Shown here: one piece after another, positions 49,326 through 62,535 of the stretch
How the letters are laid out: the number at the start of each line of letters is the position of its first letter
Numbering within the stretch: position 1 is the stretch's first letter
Notes under the pieces: generated by a model
What the model was told of the DNA's origin: nothing
The model's input: the letters and a program-made list of their open reading frames with translations, nothing else
Databases searched by the model: none
Program-made: the position numbers and the translations under genes
DNA from: Vitis vinifera
Taxonomy: Eukaryota; Streptophyta; Magnoliopsida; Vitales; Vitaceae
Direction: 5' to 3'
DNA length: 64,000 nucleotides
Assembly: GCF_030704535.1 (NCBI RefSeq)
Contig: NC_081806.1
Location: 5,169,001 to 5,233,000 of the forward strand

Positions 49326-49705
49326 TTTACAGGTCCATACACACAAAAACCTTCATCAGCAAAAATCATCATCACCACCAACAACCAGAGCGACAACCAA
49401 CATAAAATCGTGTTCACATAATACCATATAAAAAAAATTAAAATTAAAAATGAAAAAAAAGGAAGGAAAAAAGGGATAAATTCAAGAATTAAAACCTTAG
49501 AATTTCCGGGAAAATTCGATTCAGAAGTCAACGAAATTGAAATCAAAGAAAAGAAATAAAACAAAAGCAAGAAAAAAAAAATCAAACCTTTTAGAAGACG
49601 AAATCAAAGAACACAAAGAAAAGAAGATAACCAGCTCTTTTTCTCTCACTCGAAGCGCGTCGTTTCGTCGAAGATAAAATACGGCAACCTCGCTGGTTTC
49701 TTCAA

Positions 49706-49715
49706 CTATTTATAG
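49706..49715 (-). promoter_or_regulatory. TATA box of ATG8
   Basis: Minus strand CTATAAATAG, about 40-60 bp upstream of where the GC-richer 5' leader begins (49620-49680). This fits a transcript with a leader intron before the ATG. Confidence 0.6.
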
Positions 49716-49719
49716 AATT

Positions 49720-52700
49720 TTATAAGATTTAAAATATTTATCTTTAAAGCAAGTAATAAAAGATAATGAATTCTCTCGTGTGTATCCACTCATACGACTT
49801 CTTATACTTGAGCAACAAGAAGTGAGCTGGCCATGGGAGGAACGTGTGGAAATGGATGAGTTACAGATTTCGATGGTTTTGGGCCGTTAGATCAGTTGAC
49901 CTTGGTGGGCCCACTACTCGTGCTGATGTGGCGTGAAAAGGCTTCGTTAGGATGCAAGTTTCGGGTATGAAACGCCAGATGTAAGGTAGTTCGAAGTAGG
50001 ATAATGAGAATATACTCCGGTGATGCTTGTTGTAGAAGTTTTATCTACTAATGAGCCTACTCAACTCTTTGAGCATGATCGACGGCTGAAAATCGGTGAG
50101 CTGGTCCCACATATCTAAATCAGGTTGGTCCAAATCGGGAAAAGTCAGAAATGGACTTAGTTGACGGGTCCGGCCTTTTGATTGAAGCCCAACTTTAAAG
50201 ACAGACTGGGCCATGAAAAACTGCAGAGGGCCATTTGGGCTAAAGTAATTCCGGATTCGGGAAACTCAACCTAGCCCGGGCTGGCCCATGACAGCTCAAT
50301 TGAATTTGGGCTGGAAATACCACCTAAGAGAGTCTAAACAGTGAGAGCTTCTGGAGATCATGCATAACAAAAATCAGTCTCCATCTAATGTGTCTACACC
50401 ACAAAGGAGGGCTCAAACTAAGAAGAGATCTCCAAACCTGGGGTTTCTAGGAGAGAAGAGCCCCAATGTGCCCTAGAAATGGTGGGCAATTTGAATTGAT
50501 CCTGAGATCTTCTCTTCTTGAGGTGGTGACACGGCCCATCTTTCTCCATGAAGAAGACAGGGAAAGGTTAAAAAATGTGCTATTGCCAACTATGACAACT
50601 AGGATCGTCATAAGCTTCCATCTATACTAGTGCATGCATGTCGTAGAGAAACATCAAACGTAATCCCTCGAGCTCTCTCTATCTGCTATTTCAAACCTCC
50701 GTCTTGAAAAGACTAGACTGTTCTATTGCAAACCGATTTTTCTTCCTTTGCAAATGGAAACAAATTTAAGGTTTCATCATTGCAAAATACTTTTCATCAT
50801 CCGCATGACATAAAACTAGTTGGTGAAAAGTATACTCAACAACTCCGGTTTTAAATTTAAGGTTAAAAATGAAATTAGTTACTATAATTTTATGTTTTAA
50901 AATAAATATTAAACATTATAGTTACTAATTATGATTTTAAAGTGTAAAACAAAAAACAAAAAAGGCCACATGAATGCCCATATGATTGAGAAGCTAGCGT
51001 TGATTTAAAAAATATTTTGATAGAAATTTATTGAGGTAATTTTTTTTTAAAATGAATTACCTTTACTCAAAACTCTAAAAAAATAGTAACTAGGGCAAAA
51101 CATTAGGTTTTTTAAAGTCCCATTGTTGGTGATTGACATATAAACATGGCATAGTTGATGATTAAAACCTCATTTTTATTTTTTAAAAAGATACATATAA
51201 TTAGAAATTAAGCCTAACTGATGGAATGTTAGGCAATCCAAAACTTTTTTTTGAATGATATTAAAGAAAAGAGTAATCTGAAAAATTCATAAAATTAAAG
51301 GAATTCTTCTCATTGAAAGAAACATTAATGATTGGTGAATCAGCAGATCCATTTAAAGAGTCCTTTTGAATTATTTGATTTAGTAGATCTTGAATAAAGG
51401 AATGCCCATAAAATGCCCATAAAACAATCTAATTGATCAAGATGTCCAATCGAGATCTTATACATTGGATTTTGTTTTTGAGTGCCTATGGTAAGATATT
51501 TTTTTTCCCATATAACTAAATGTTGGTGTATGATTTGAAAAAGCCTTAAAATAAAATGATGGAAGTATTGAAAGATAAAATGAGATTGAGAATGTTGAGT
51601 AAGGAGAAGACAAGGTGCTTGCACTTCTTTTTATGGGTTGCAATCAGCATTTAGCAAGGAAGGAGTGACTAATGGCAAGAGTAGGCAAAGGCAAACGCAA
51701 GTGCAAATACACTCAGCCAACAACCAAACCAATCCAAAAGCAAAGCCTGTCTCCTAATTTTAGGTTTCCACTCTTATCAATTTACCAGCATCTCTATCTG
51801 AATGGGAAAGAAGTAAAAGATTTCATCATTGTGTTTTTTCCTCTATACTCGTAAGAGGACTGAAAATTATTGTGGACATGGACGAGGGAAGCTGCTCGGC
51901 CCATTATTGTGGATATTTAACTAAATTTCTTTAATAAAAATATTTTTAAATATGGTTCCTAGACATAAAGCTTAATCACACCCCACAGTAATAATTTCTT
52001 TGGGCCTGGGCTCAGTTTGCAACAACAAAGTAAAACCATGTCTAATGGTTGGCCCAGCCCCAAGCCAGCTTTAGTTACTTTTCTGTTGATTGTTTTGAGC
52101 AGGAAGGAACTCTATAACCATTCAAAGAGAGAAATTTTTATAAGCTAATAGTGGTTATGATGTCTAAAAAAGTGCAACCTCTAAGCGTGTTATGAAGGTT
52201 TTCTTTGCTTTCTCTTTTTGTTCCTTCCATTTCCATTCTGTTTGGCGACCGGGAAAATTGTACCAACTCACATTGTTTTTGGGATTAAGGTGTCTTGAAG
52301 AGAGAGGAAGACCCCAAATCACCTTTCTTTTAAGCCAACAAAGACAAGTAAAAATATAAAGGCGAGAAAGGGATGGGGCAAGCCGAAAAGAGTGAGCTGG
52401 TCAAATTATGGCCCATTCAAATTTTCATCTAGCAATCATTTTTTGCTTTTATGGGTAAAGCTGAAAGTGCCAAGGGATGTTGGATACACACACATGCATC
52501 ACTTACTCTCATAATTCTCATTGGGATGAAGGATACATCTTTTGAATTGCTTCTTATTATGTGAAAATACAACTTATTTAGACTTTAAAATACGCGTAGA
52601 TACAATGGCAGAGCTACAAAGGAAGTTTAGAGGAGCATGATATGAAATTTATTTTTTAGGGCAAAATAAAATGCCAATGTCTTGGGCACAAGGTGGCTCC

Positions 52701-54555
52701 GGCCCTACGTGCATATATACCATCAGAAAACCCTTTTGTAAGTGTTGGGAAGTTCTTGCTAGCAATATGGGATATAACATATTTGTACAAGTTTTCAATT
52801 ATGATCTTAAGATTCAATCTCAAACAAGGAGAAATGGAGCAAAGAGGAGTAGAGTTATTTCACTTCTCCATTTGATAAAATTGAAGGGTGTCTATGTAGC
52901 TAGTTAGCCATGGTCACATGGGGGTGGAGATAAATTAAGCCATGTTCATGAGATGTCAAAGTCATGATTTTCCTAAACAATTCAAACTAGACCTAAGCTT
53001 GTCCCCCCCTCTTTCCTTTCCACACAAATATCAAGAACTCTCTTTTCCTTTATGTATAGACAAGGGAACATCCTTTTTTGGGCCATGTTTCCCATAGCAC
53101 CCAGCTCTTTCCATTATTGTAAAGAGAATGCAATTGAGACAAGTCAGTCAAACCATATCTAGCTAGTTGCATTTGTTATATAAGTTCACCTTTATAGTTT
53201 CAATCAGTGAAAACTCCATTGCTAGGGTTTTAAGCAGATATCTTACACTGGAGTCAAGCTTCATTATCCCTATGAAATCGCCCAAAAGCTTACATATACG
53301 TACATACATTCATAGCTTGAAGGGAGAAGTAGATGAAGACAATGCAAGGTGGAATAAATAAAAGCAATATTTTCATGCATGCAACACTTCTGCAATGGAA
53401 ACTCTTGCCTAACACATTGATTCATGGCAAAAAGAAAACATAGTATAATGAAAGCAACATTGTGGATAAGTTAAAGGGCATGCAGTTAGATAATTGATAG
53501 CCATGGAGACCCCTTCAATGGATTTGAGAAACTACCCTACAGGCCACACCATGTCCCAACTTTGTAAGGTCATGCCCACCTTCATCATGTGATTTCATCC
53601 ATGCAAAACACCCAAAACCCTGTGGCTTTGCTATTTATGATATTGCTGAAAGTTTGGAACTACGTTGAACCACGACCGAATTATAAACTCTGAACAAGGA
53701 GGTGTGACAAGCAGTACCAGACATATACATGCATACATGACTTAGTCGACCTGTTTTTTTTTTCTTTTCTTTTCTTTTTAAGTTTTCTCAAATTTTCTGC
53801 ACTTCTCTTTTTGGGTTTACATAATGTTAATAAAAATAAAATAAAATAAATTGGATTACATGTCCAAGAATTTCAATTTGATTTTTTCTTCGACATGTTT
53901 TTTGTCCCAAGCCATAAATAGAAATATGAAATATGAATACGAGAATCATAAAGAACAAAAAAAAAAAAAAAAAAACTGAAAAACTTCAAAAAAAAATGAC
54001 ATTTTTAAGAGAAAAATCTCTTTAATAGTTTTTTTTTCTTTTTTATTTAAATGAATGAAAGGAGACCATGAAATAAAATGCCTATAAATTGGATTAAAAG
54101 ATGGGCTGGATAATTTTAAAAACTAAACTTTGGATTGGTTGGTTTAGCGGTTGGGCACCCATTTCCGAAAGACAGCCTGCCTGTAATGCATTTTAGTTTT
54201 TACCCAAATGAAAGTTGATCAATCAACGAAAACATGTCATGAAAAAGAGTCATTTTTTGGTCAAAAGGTGTAGATGATGTGTCTGACTGACTGTCTCTCT
54301 TTTTTTTTTTTTGGTATAAAAAAGAAGCATGATTATGGCAATCTATTTACAGTCCACACAATTTTAGGTGAATTGACAAGTCCATGAGCCAACGTTTTTC
54401 TCAGTTTTGACTCTGTGGATTGGAGTTAGCAGAGGGGTCCATGGGTTTATTTCAGTCTTCACATTTTCTACATGCAAGTATGGTGTCATTTCAACAACTT
54501 TCTTGATTTTTTCTCTTCAAGTAAAAAAGCATCGCAAAAAAGAGCTTATATCAAA
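49720..54555. other. Long intergenic region without recognised genes
   Basis: 49800-50620 is GC-balanced, with several GGGCC/TGGGCC words typical of promoter-proximal DNA upstream of ATG8. 50650-54550 holds short ORFs only (for example 51672-51854, 52671-52907), none recognisable, plus A/T homopolymers. A long non-coding RNA or pri-miRNA could hide here, but I found no known miRNA sequence. Confidence 0.4.
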
Positions 54556-54559
54556 ACAT

Positions 54560-54739
54560 GGAGGTGGTGTTTATATTTTTATTTAATTTTAAATAGAAAT
54601 TAAAATTAATTAGTGTTTAATAGTATTAAGTTATTTATTTTTATAATATTAAATATTTTAATTTTTTTATTCAATAAAAAATTTAAAGTAAAAAAAATAA
54701 ACAAATAATAAGTTACTTTTAGCAAAAAAAAAAAAAAAC
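54560..54739. mobile_element. Diverged Tourist-like MITE fragment
   Basis: Starts AGGTGGTGTTTATA and continues through ATTAATTAGTGTTTAATAGTATTAAGT, resembling the inverted-complement part of the element at 1143-1419 (AATACTATTAAGT, AACACCACC). The right end is an A-run, so the second TIR is lost or slipped. Confidence 0.45.
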
Positions 54740-55450
54740 CTCTCGTAATCATCTTCTATTTTCTAAAATATGACAAATAATAGAGTTTTTAAAGTAATAA
54801 TTTAAAAGAACATACTTCCAAAAATAACATTTAAGTAAATTTTTCCCCTTTAGAAAATTAGATCTTATTTACATATAAACAATAATTTTCTACTTTTATT
54901 TTTATAGAAAACAGAACCTGTTTGAATGCATCAAATCAACCTTCATTTTATAAACAATTAATCCAAAAAAAAAAAAAGGTAAAACTATGAAAATTATAAA
55001 ATTTTGATGTTTTCAAAAATTCCTTAAAAGGGTTAAAAAAAAAAAGTTTTCTAAAATGTTCAAAATCCAAAGGTAAAGAAGATTGTATAATCCAAAATAT
55101 ATATATATTCAACTAAATGTATTTTTTTTTTAAAAAGAAAAAGTAAGAAATTTAAAAAATAAATAAATAATTGAAAATACCAATCAATCAATGAATATCT
55201 CATCGATTACATTTTCCATTCCTCGTAAAATTAAGCAATTAGGGTTCACAACCACAATCCTTATTAACTAAGACTAGGTATTGTAGTATAGAAAAAAAAA
55301 AAATTTAATTTTAAAATTTTTTTATAAGAATAAGATATTTTTCCTAGTCTTTCAAAAAACTAATATATTAAAAAATATTTAAAAGATAAATTCTTACGGA
55401 ATGCAAAGTTAAAGATTGAACTAAGTAGAAGAGTTGATTAAAATTAAATA
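54740..55450. other. AT-rich intergenic DNA
   Basis: Homopolymer-rich, with no ORF or element ends recognised. Confidence 0.4.
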
Positions 55451-55454
55451 ATAT

Positions 55455-56412
55455 AAAATCTTATTCATAGAATCTTAACATTTGTACCAAAGGGGATTAC
55501 AAACTTGGAAAAATGAGCTTCCTCTAAAAGTTCCTTCCTAATATTTCCAACATGAACACATGCAAACCAGTTCTAAATTTCAATGCTCCATCATAGTAAA
55601 GTTAAGCTTAATACTTGTCTTAACCCCATCTAGAAATTGAACAACCTGTGAATCATCACTTTATAAGAACTTATTCCTCTCCAACAAATTTGGTTGAACC
55701 TTAAGATGAGCAAATAAAACTTTAGACTTTGAAGCATCGAATAGAACTTGCATGCTCTCCAAGTCGAATAGAAAATATGGTTGTTTCACCTTTAACATTG
55801 CTAAAAAACTAGAGGGGTCTTGCTTAAGGCACCAATTGCTACATTTGTCTTACCATGATAATACTTGAGGAGTTCAAATTATTCTTTTTATCTCATATTT
55901 AATTCCTTATGAGAAACCAACAATTTCAAGATTTTATGGTCAATGTAGATCTCACACATCTCATCATGCAAATGGTATCTCCATATCTTAAGAGAATAAA
56001 CCACTTCTACCAATTCCAAATCATGAGTGGGTTAGTTTTGCTCACACGATCTAAAAGTATAAGCTATGACTTTCCCATTCTTCATAAGCACGTAATCAAA
56101 CCCTTGATACAAAGCATCAATATAAATAACAAAGACTCTAGAACCATAAGGGATAGTGAACATTGAAGCAATAAAAAATCTATTCTTCAACTTTTGAAAA
56201 CTTTTCTCACAACCATCTAACAATACAAACTTGGTCTTATTATCAATAGCTTAGTTAAAGGTAGAGTAATCTTAGAGAACCCCCTTTATAAAACATATGT
56301 TGTAACTATTGAAACTCAAAAAATTCCTAACCTCAAATACTAAGTTAAGTCTGGTTTAACTGACAATAGCCTCAACTTTACTAAGGTCTACCAATATTCA
56401 TTTTTTGCAAAT
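55455..56412 (-). mobile_element. Decayed Ty3/Gypsy pol fragment (RT end, RNase H, start of integrase)
   Basis: On the minus strand, with stops and frame changes: SKVEAIVS..., EVRNFLSF (RT thumb), then CEKSFQKLKNRFFIASMFTI and YIDALYQGFDYVLMKNGKVI (RNase H, 56223-56032), PTHDLELVEVVYSLKIWR, and lastly RKELLEEAHFSKF, which matches the zinc-binding lead of integrase. The RNase H DA and HDLEL-type motifs fix the family as Gypsy. No LTR pair is associated. Inactive. Confidence 0.8.
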
Positions 56413-56415
56413 TAC

Positions 56416-57460
56416 ATGGTATTAGCCTAAGAGTTCTCCTAATTAGGTTTTGATGATCACAAAACAAAGTCAAGTGCACTAACAAGTTTAAATTGAGTAA
56501 AGTTTTTAGGTTTCAATGACAAATTCTAAAGAAAGCTAAAGTATCCTTGAAAGAAATTCAAATGATATAAAGAAGTGGACCTCTTGTAGACTTAAAGTGT
56601 CTAGGAAATGTTGTAAGATGGTTTCTATTGGTGCACTTTGGTCTAAATATTTTTTTATGCACTTCAAAGTTATTTTTTTCATCATTATTTAAATTTTAAA
56701 ATGATATTTTATCATTAAATTGGATAAATATGAACTTTAACTCAAAACCTTATGTCTAATTCTTTCAAAACTGGCTTGAAATGATTTTTAAGGGCGTTAT
56801 ACAAGTTATTGGAAACTTGGAACTAAAAACTAGAAGTATTTTTTGCACTTTTAAGTGTAATCAATTAAGAGTATCCTGAACCAATTATATCGATCAATTG
56901 GGGAACCAATTTAACCCGGTTGGGTTCTTCAACTCAAGGATCAATTGAGGGTACACAATTTTCTTCTCTTCCATTAGCTCATGTATGTGGCCGATTGAGG
57001 TTTTGGCTCACTCGATTAAAATCCAATCAAGAGTCGGTCGAATCGAAAAAATGTCAACAATCACCTATTATGCATTAAATGCACTATTGACTAATAAATT
57101 AGTTGAACTAAAACTTCACCTATCAAGGCCACTTTTGTGGTTTTAGGTGCCCAAGCCTCTTTTCTATAAATTGAAGAGCTTCATTGTATTTAAGAATAAA
57201 AAAAAACACTTGCATTGAATTGAATACACTAATTTTCTCTCTTTCAAAACTCTTTATTTAAATGCATTGAATCCAAACTTGCAAACTCCTTTAGTGCATA
57301 CTAGGATTGGACTAAAATCTTTTCTATCTATTTACTCTTTAGTGAAAAGGCTTCAAGTTAGTGGAATACTTAGGATTGTAGTGTCCATTAGAGTTGGTAA
57401 ATCTAGTTTTAAAACTTAAAAGCTTATGTTGGAAGCCTTTGAGTTTTTTAAAATACTTGA
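56416..57460 (+). mobile_element. LTR-like sequence with TATA box
   Basis: Includes CTAATTAGGTTTTGATGATCACAAA near the left and repeated (A/C)AATTGAGG/CGATTGAGG words in the middle. A TATA box occurs in TTTCTATAAATTGAAGAGC (about 57160), followed by a less AT-biased leader-like part. The layout is that of a plant LTR retrotransposon LTR. The borders and partner LTR are not found, so this is a probable solo or truncated LTR. Confidence 0.5.
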
Positions 57461-57787
57461 TAAAAGTTTAATATAATAACTACGAAATATTAATAAAAAT
57501 CAAGTGAATAATTTAAACATAACTCTTAATTCAAATCATAACTAAATGTCTAATTAAAGAATTCAAGCCTAAACAAACAATAAACTAATTAGAATTTCTA
57601 TTTCATTGTCAGTTCTTATCATCTACATCAAAAGTATTCAATAGAGGTTTTGAAGAGTAGAAATGGTGAGCTAAAGTCTAAAAAGGAACAAACTAACGAG
57701 GATTGTTATATAAAATAATCTCTTTTTAGAAAATCAAATATAACATAATTTACAACAAAGCTTTAAAACATACAAAGTATAAATAAG

Positions 57788-58062
57788 TTTGTCTTACCAA
57801 CGAGATTTTTAGAATCAGTGACCCTTCAAAATCAAAAGACATTAAGCTAATTAAATTATATCATATGATCAATGATTACCCAATTAGCTAAATTTTTTAA
57901 TCTAATAGAACTAGATAATTAGATTTGTTCAATCAATGAGATTGTTAGATTCAATGACCCTTCAAATCAAAAGACATCAAGTCAATAAAATAGTATCATC
58001 CGATTGATTGATGACTATCCAATTAGCTAAATTTTTTAATCCAATAGAACTAGGTAATTAGA
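57788..58062. repeat. Tandem duplication, two units of about 137 bp
   Basis: Unit 1 (57788-57922) and unit 2 (57924-58062) share CAATGACCCTTCAAA(A)TCAAAAGACAT, ATGATTACCCAATTAGCTAA versus ATGACTATCCAATTAGCTAA, and ATTTTTTAATC(T/C)AATAGAACTAG(A/G)TAATTAGA. Non-coding. Confidence 0.85.
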
Positions 58063-58237
58063 GTCAACAACACAACTCTTAAAATGAGATGGTATAGAAA
58101 AGAAATAATATATTTTTTGGAATATAAAGTTTCTTGATAATAATAAATATTTCCTCACCCTTTAAAAAAATAATATTTTAGAAAATATTTAAAAACATAA
58201 TTTCATTACCACAAACCTATGATTTAATAAAAATAAT

Positions 58238-58240
<3 letters not shown>

Positions 58241-58277
<37 letters not shown>
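58241..58277. repeat. (CA)n(TA)n microsatellite
   Basis: Compound CACACACA then TATATA run of about 37 bp. Confidence 0.9.
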
Positions 58278-58279
<2 letters not shown>

Positions 58280-58280
<1 letters not shown>

Positions 58281-61200
58281 ACAATCACTTGTGTTACCAT
58301 TAATTTTCCTATTAATTTATTTTTTCTAAACTTCATGACCGCATTATGAGTACAACAATAATAAAATTTCTTTTACAAGTCTAATATCGAAAGGACAAAT
58401 TATTATTATTATTTTGAAAGTCTAAGACGAGGAAGAGTAGACTTTCTAAAAACAAAATTATAGACAATTTAACTCTCCTTAAATCTTGCTCTATTGGGAA
58501 TAAAAATAAAAAATGAGAATAAAAACAAGAAAACAAGTTAAGGAGCTCACCAATTATGAAATCTTAAATTTTATCTCTTTGTTTTTCTCCCTCTAATTCA
58601 TATAGTTGGTTTTTTGTTTTGCGACTTCCTGTATTATTTTAATAATTTATTATTATTATTATTATTTTATTTATAATATTAAAAGCATGATAAATAAACT
58701 AAAATTTTCTCATTATCTTATACTATGATTTATCACCTTTTTATCAATCTTAAATTAATAAGTTTATAATTTTTATATATTATTAAAATATTTTAGAAGG
58801 TTAAAATTTGAACTTATAAGTTATCATTTATGTTAAGTTAATAACCAATGAACATATTTTAAGGTTTTATAACAAACTTTAAATTAATTATTTTATTTAA
58901 TAACTCATGAAAACCTATAGTAACTTAAATTATATACGAGTTTGGTCTGAATTTATAATTCCCAATTTGATCTTGGTCGGGTTTGACATGAGTATAACAT
59001 TGATTCTATTTAAGAAGTGATTTTATCATGAATTAAATCATTTAACCATATATATTTTAGACTTTAATAACATTTTATTAATCTAAAATTCTGAGGAGGC
59101 ATTTAATAATATGTTGATAAATGTAGAAACAGGGGGCAGACAAGATGATAATCTTTCTTTAGCTTTAATTTGAACTCCTGTGATATTAAAAGGCTTATAG
59201 TGCACTAACCATAAAAGCTTGCCTGGCTGCCTCGGTAAATAATATTGGAATGAGGGCCATTTTCGTCAAGCGGCTAGCATCAAATAAATATCTGGGCATG
59301 GAGAGATTTGATATGGTACGTCAACAGTGGTGCTTGGCAACTTAATGATCACTAATTATAATGTCAAGTGGACCGATAATCACCACCATCATGATAATTT
59401 GACGGCGTGTGTTAAGACGACGGCCGGATTGATGACAACGATGATTTCCTGTTGGATAACATGATTTAGCTCTTGACCATCCACAAAAACATGCGTATAC
59501 CGACCATACGTATATTTAAGAAATTATTATCCATAGAAAAATACAATAATATTTAATAATTTTATTTTATACCCATATTTTTGGTGCCCAAGTGGCATTG
59601 ATCCGATCCAACCCGATCCAACAAAAGAAGAGATACGAGGAGGGGAACTGTTTCTCTCATTCCCTATGAAATAACGTGATTTTCAAATTTTTATAGTTTT
59701 ATTTACAACTTAAAGATAAAAAATTCATTGATAAAATAATTAATTTGGATTTTGAGTATTACATAAGGTAATTCGAAGTAGAAATATACTTCTTTTATTA
59801 TTTATGTTTTACAGAAAATTAAAATGAATTTGTAAAAAGTATTTTTATTTTTTTAAAATGAAAATTTTTTTATTTTGGAAACAAAAATAAACTTCACCTT
59901 AACTTTAGAAAGACTCGGCAGATGAATTGGAAACCTCCTATCCAACAATCAACGTCCATGTGCGACCGTACTTTTGATTAATCTTTTATTTGGACAGAAA
60001 AGCCCCTGAGGAACAATAAAATAGATAAAGGACCCTTTCTCTTTCTACAAATTCCAAAGAAGTCCCAGTGAATCATCAGAGTCTCCCTCAGACAACAGTA
60101 CTTTACTGCTTTATTACCCCTTTCCAGCCCCATGGCGTTAAAAAATAAAATATAAAATATAAAAAAAAGCGAAAATTACAAAAGCTAAAAAGAAAAAGAA
60201 AATAAAAAAATCAATCAACTTAACCTCAGGCTCGCCGCCATTCAAAGCCTAGACTTGAAATGGCGACTGCCGTAGACCCACGCGCGCTCTCAACTTAACA
60301 TCGACAGCTTGCAGTGCACGATACGGCTTAACGGGCCCCGCACCTTCTAGATTTCCCTTTCATTCGAGCGTGTCGTTTAACCGTGACCGGGTGCGGTGAA
60401 AGACATGGGATTTCCCCTTTTAACCGTTGAACTTTTAACTTTTTAATCTCAAGCACCTCGCTTTTATTAAAGCTTATGTTTAAGTTTTTTTAATCTTATG
60501 AACATCCAAATAAAAAATTAGCCCCCACGAAAATTACTTTTGCCTTTCTAGTACTGTATACAGTCAATTACATCTTTACCCTTACTTAATCGACCATATT
60601 ACGTAAACAATAATTGTGCATCATCATGGCAATGAAATTAGGATAAGAATTGAAAGTCATAAAAATAATACGACTAATAATAGAATTAAGTGATGACAAG
60701 ATGGAAGTGGAGGTGTGGAACCCCTTGAAAATGATATGCCATATGCCTAATTGAAAGGCCATTATTAGTAATTTATTCATATATTAGTGGTCATTATTAA
60801 ATCAAATCAAAACCCCTTGAATCAAAGGACTATAGTATATATAAAATATAAGTACTCAATTATTTGATAGACTTTCTATTAATGTTTAGTTTGGTTGTGA
60901 TTGGGTTTGCAATTCTCTTAAGATTATTTGATTGAAAGGAACGTTGAAAAATTTCCTTTCAATTCAACCAATTTTTTAATCTCGATTTCACAGCAAACTC
61001 TCATTAGGTAATAATTGTAAGGGTAAAAATGTTACAATAAAAATATTTGTATAATTTTAATGTATTAAAATTTTTAATTTTTAAAAATAGTTTTGTTGAA
61101 TGGTAGGAGGTTGAATTTTGAAAATTCGTAATAAATTTAATTATAATATAAATTTTATATTTAGTATTATTATTTTCATTTTAATTTATGAAATTTAATT

Positions 61201-61900
61201 CCCTAAAAAATTGAATGTGGTTATATGTGATAGAAAATTTTTAAAATATTTTTTATATTTTCAAATATTGCTTAGAATAGTATACAAAAATTTGAAAAAT
61301 ACTTTATATTTATTTAAAAAACAAATATGTTTTTAGAATAAATTCTCAAAAGCGTATTTTTTAATAAAAAAAATATTAATTTTTTAAGTTAAATAATTGA
61401 ATGAAAGTAAATAAAAAATAAATTTAAATTTTATATTTTTTTCAAATTTATTTTATTTGTTTTTACATAAAAATATATAAATTTTAAATTTTGAAATATT
61501 TTTTATTCATATCAATCATGGCTTCACTATTTTGGGTCTAGAGGACATGTCCGCCGGGAAAACATAAAATTTGAGAAGAAATAAGGCCTTTATAAGCAAA
61601 AAAAAGAAAATAGTGGAGGGGCATAACAGTAATAGTGGCACCCTCCCCTTTTTCAGTTGCGCTGCGGCCTTTCGCTTTTATGCCCGGTCCATTGGGTTCA
61701 CTCTGTGCAAGAACAATAAAATAATAATATAATGATTTGATTTGGGCGCCCATTTTACGAGCCACCACTCATTCAATGTGGAGGAAAGTACAATAATAGG
61801 AGCGTGGTATGGGATATGGAGAGGGGTAAAAATGATATTTTCACAGTTGTAATGAAAAAGGGTAGCGCCCGGTTTATCCATGTGAAAGAGAACACCTAGA
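58280..61900. other. AT-rich intergenic DNA
   Basis: No supported gene. 59100-59480 and 59930-60410 are less AT-rich and single-copy in look, but no ORF longer than 64 codons occurs. The latter resembles CpG-containing promoter DNA, but no coding sequence follows. Confidence 0.4.
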
Positions 61901-61924
61901 AAACCACTGTAGTGGAGGTTGACA

Positions 61925-62260
61925 GCAACACTGGAGGGAGAGGGAGAGGGAAAGAGAGAGAGAAATGTATCCAGAAATATTGAATGAGAAGGAAAATGTA
62001 TAATTAGAATTTAGAGAGAGAGAGAGAGGAGCAAGAGGAGAGAGAGAGAGCAATATATATATATATATATATATATGAATATAAATATAAATATGTAACA
62101 GAGAGATATATGGAGAGAAGAGGGAGGAGGGCACATTATTACTTTCTTTTTTTTTTTTTTTTTTGGTCTATGATGCACGCATCCATGACAGAATAGAGGA
62201 GGGGGTACAGAGAGAAAGAGTAGAAGAGGAGAGAGAGAAAGCAGAGGATATGGAGGTGAA
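61925..62260. promoter_or_regulatory. GA-rich / TA-repeat leader of the GRAS gene
   Basis: Repeated (GA)n tracts (61935-62050, 62200-62245), a (TA)n run (62053-62076) and a T-run of about 20 (62147-62166) lie 280-600 bp upstream of the ATG. GA/CT-rich tracts are common in plant 5' leaders and are targets of BPC/GAGA-binding proteins; that role is inference here. Confidence 0.5.
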
Positions 62261-62535
62261 ATGGTGATGGAGAAAGGAATAGATATGGAACTCAAAAGGA
62301 AGAGAAAAAGCTGGAGGGGTTTGAAATAGTGGCAGCATATGTTTTTTTGGTGAAATGGGTGTGGCTTTGTTTCTCTTGTCTTGGAGGAGATTCATGGCGT
62401 TTTGTAATAAGGAATATGATTGGTGGGACTGAAGCCACCGAGCCCACCTTTTTGGTCTACAATCTTGGGGGGTTTTTTCTCTGATATTTCAAGAACATTT
62501 AATTTTTTCTGTGATTTTGTTTTGTCTTTTTTTAG

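Noticed and set aside
59218-59240. Possible miR160-like sequence (GCTTGCCTGGCTGCC)
   Set aside because: It differs from miR160 at several positions and I see no partner arm for a hairpin.
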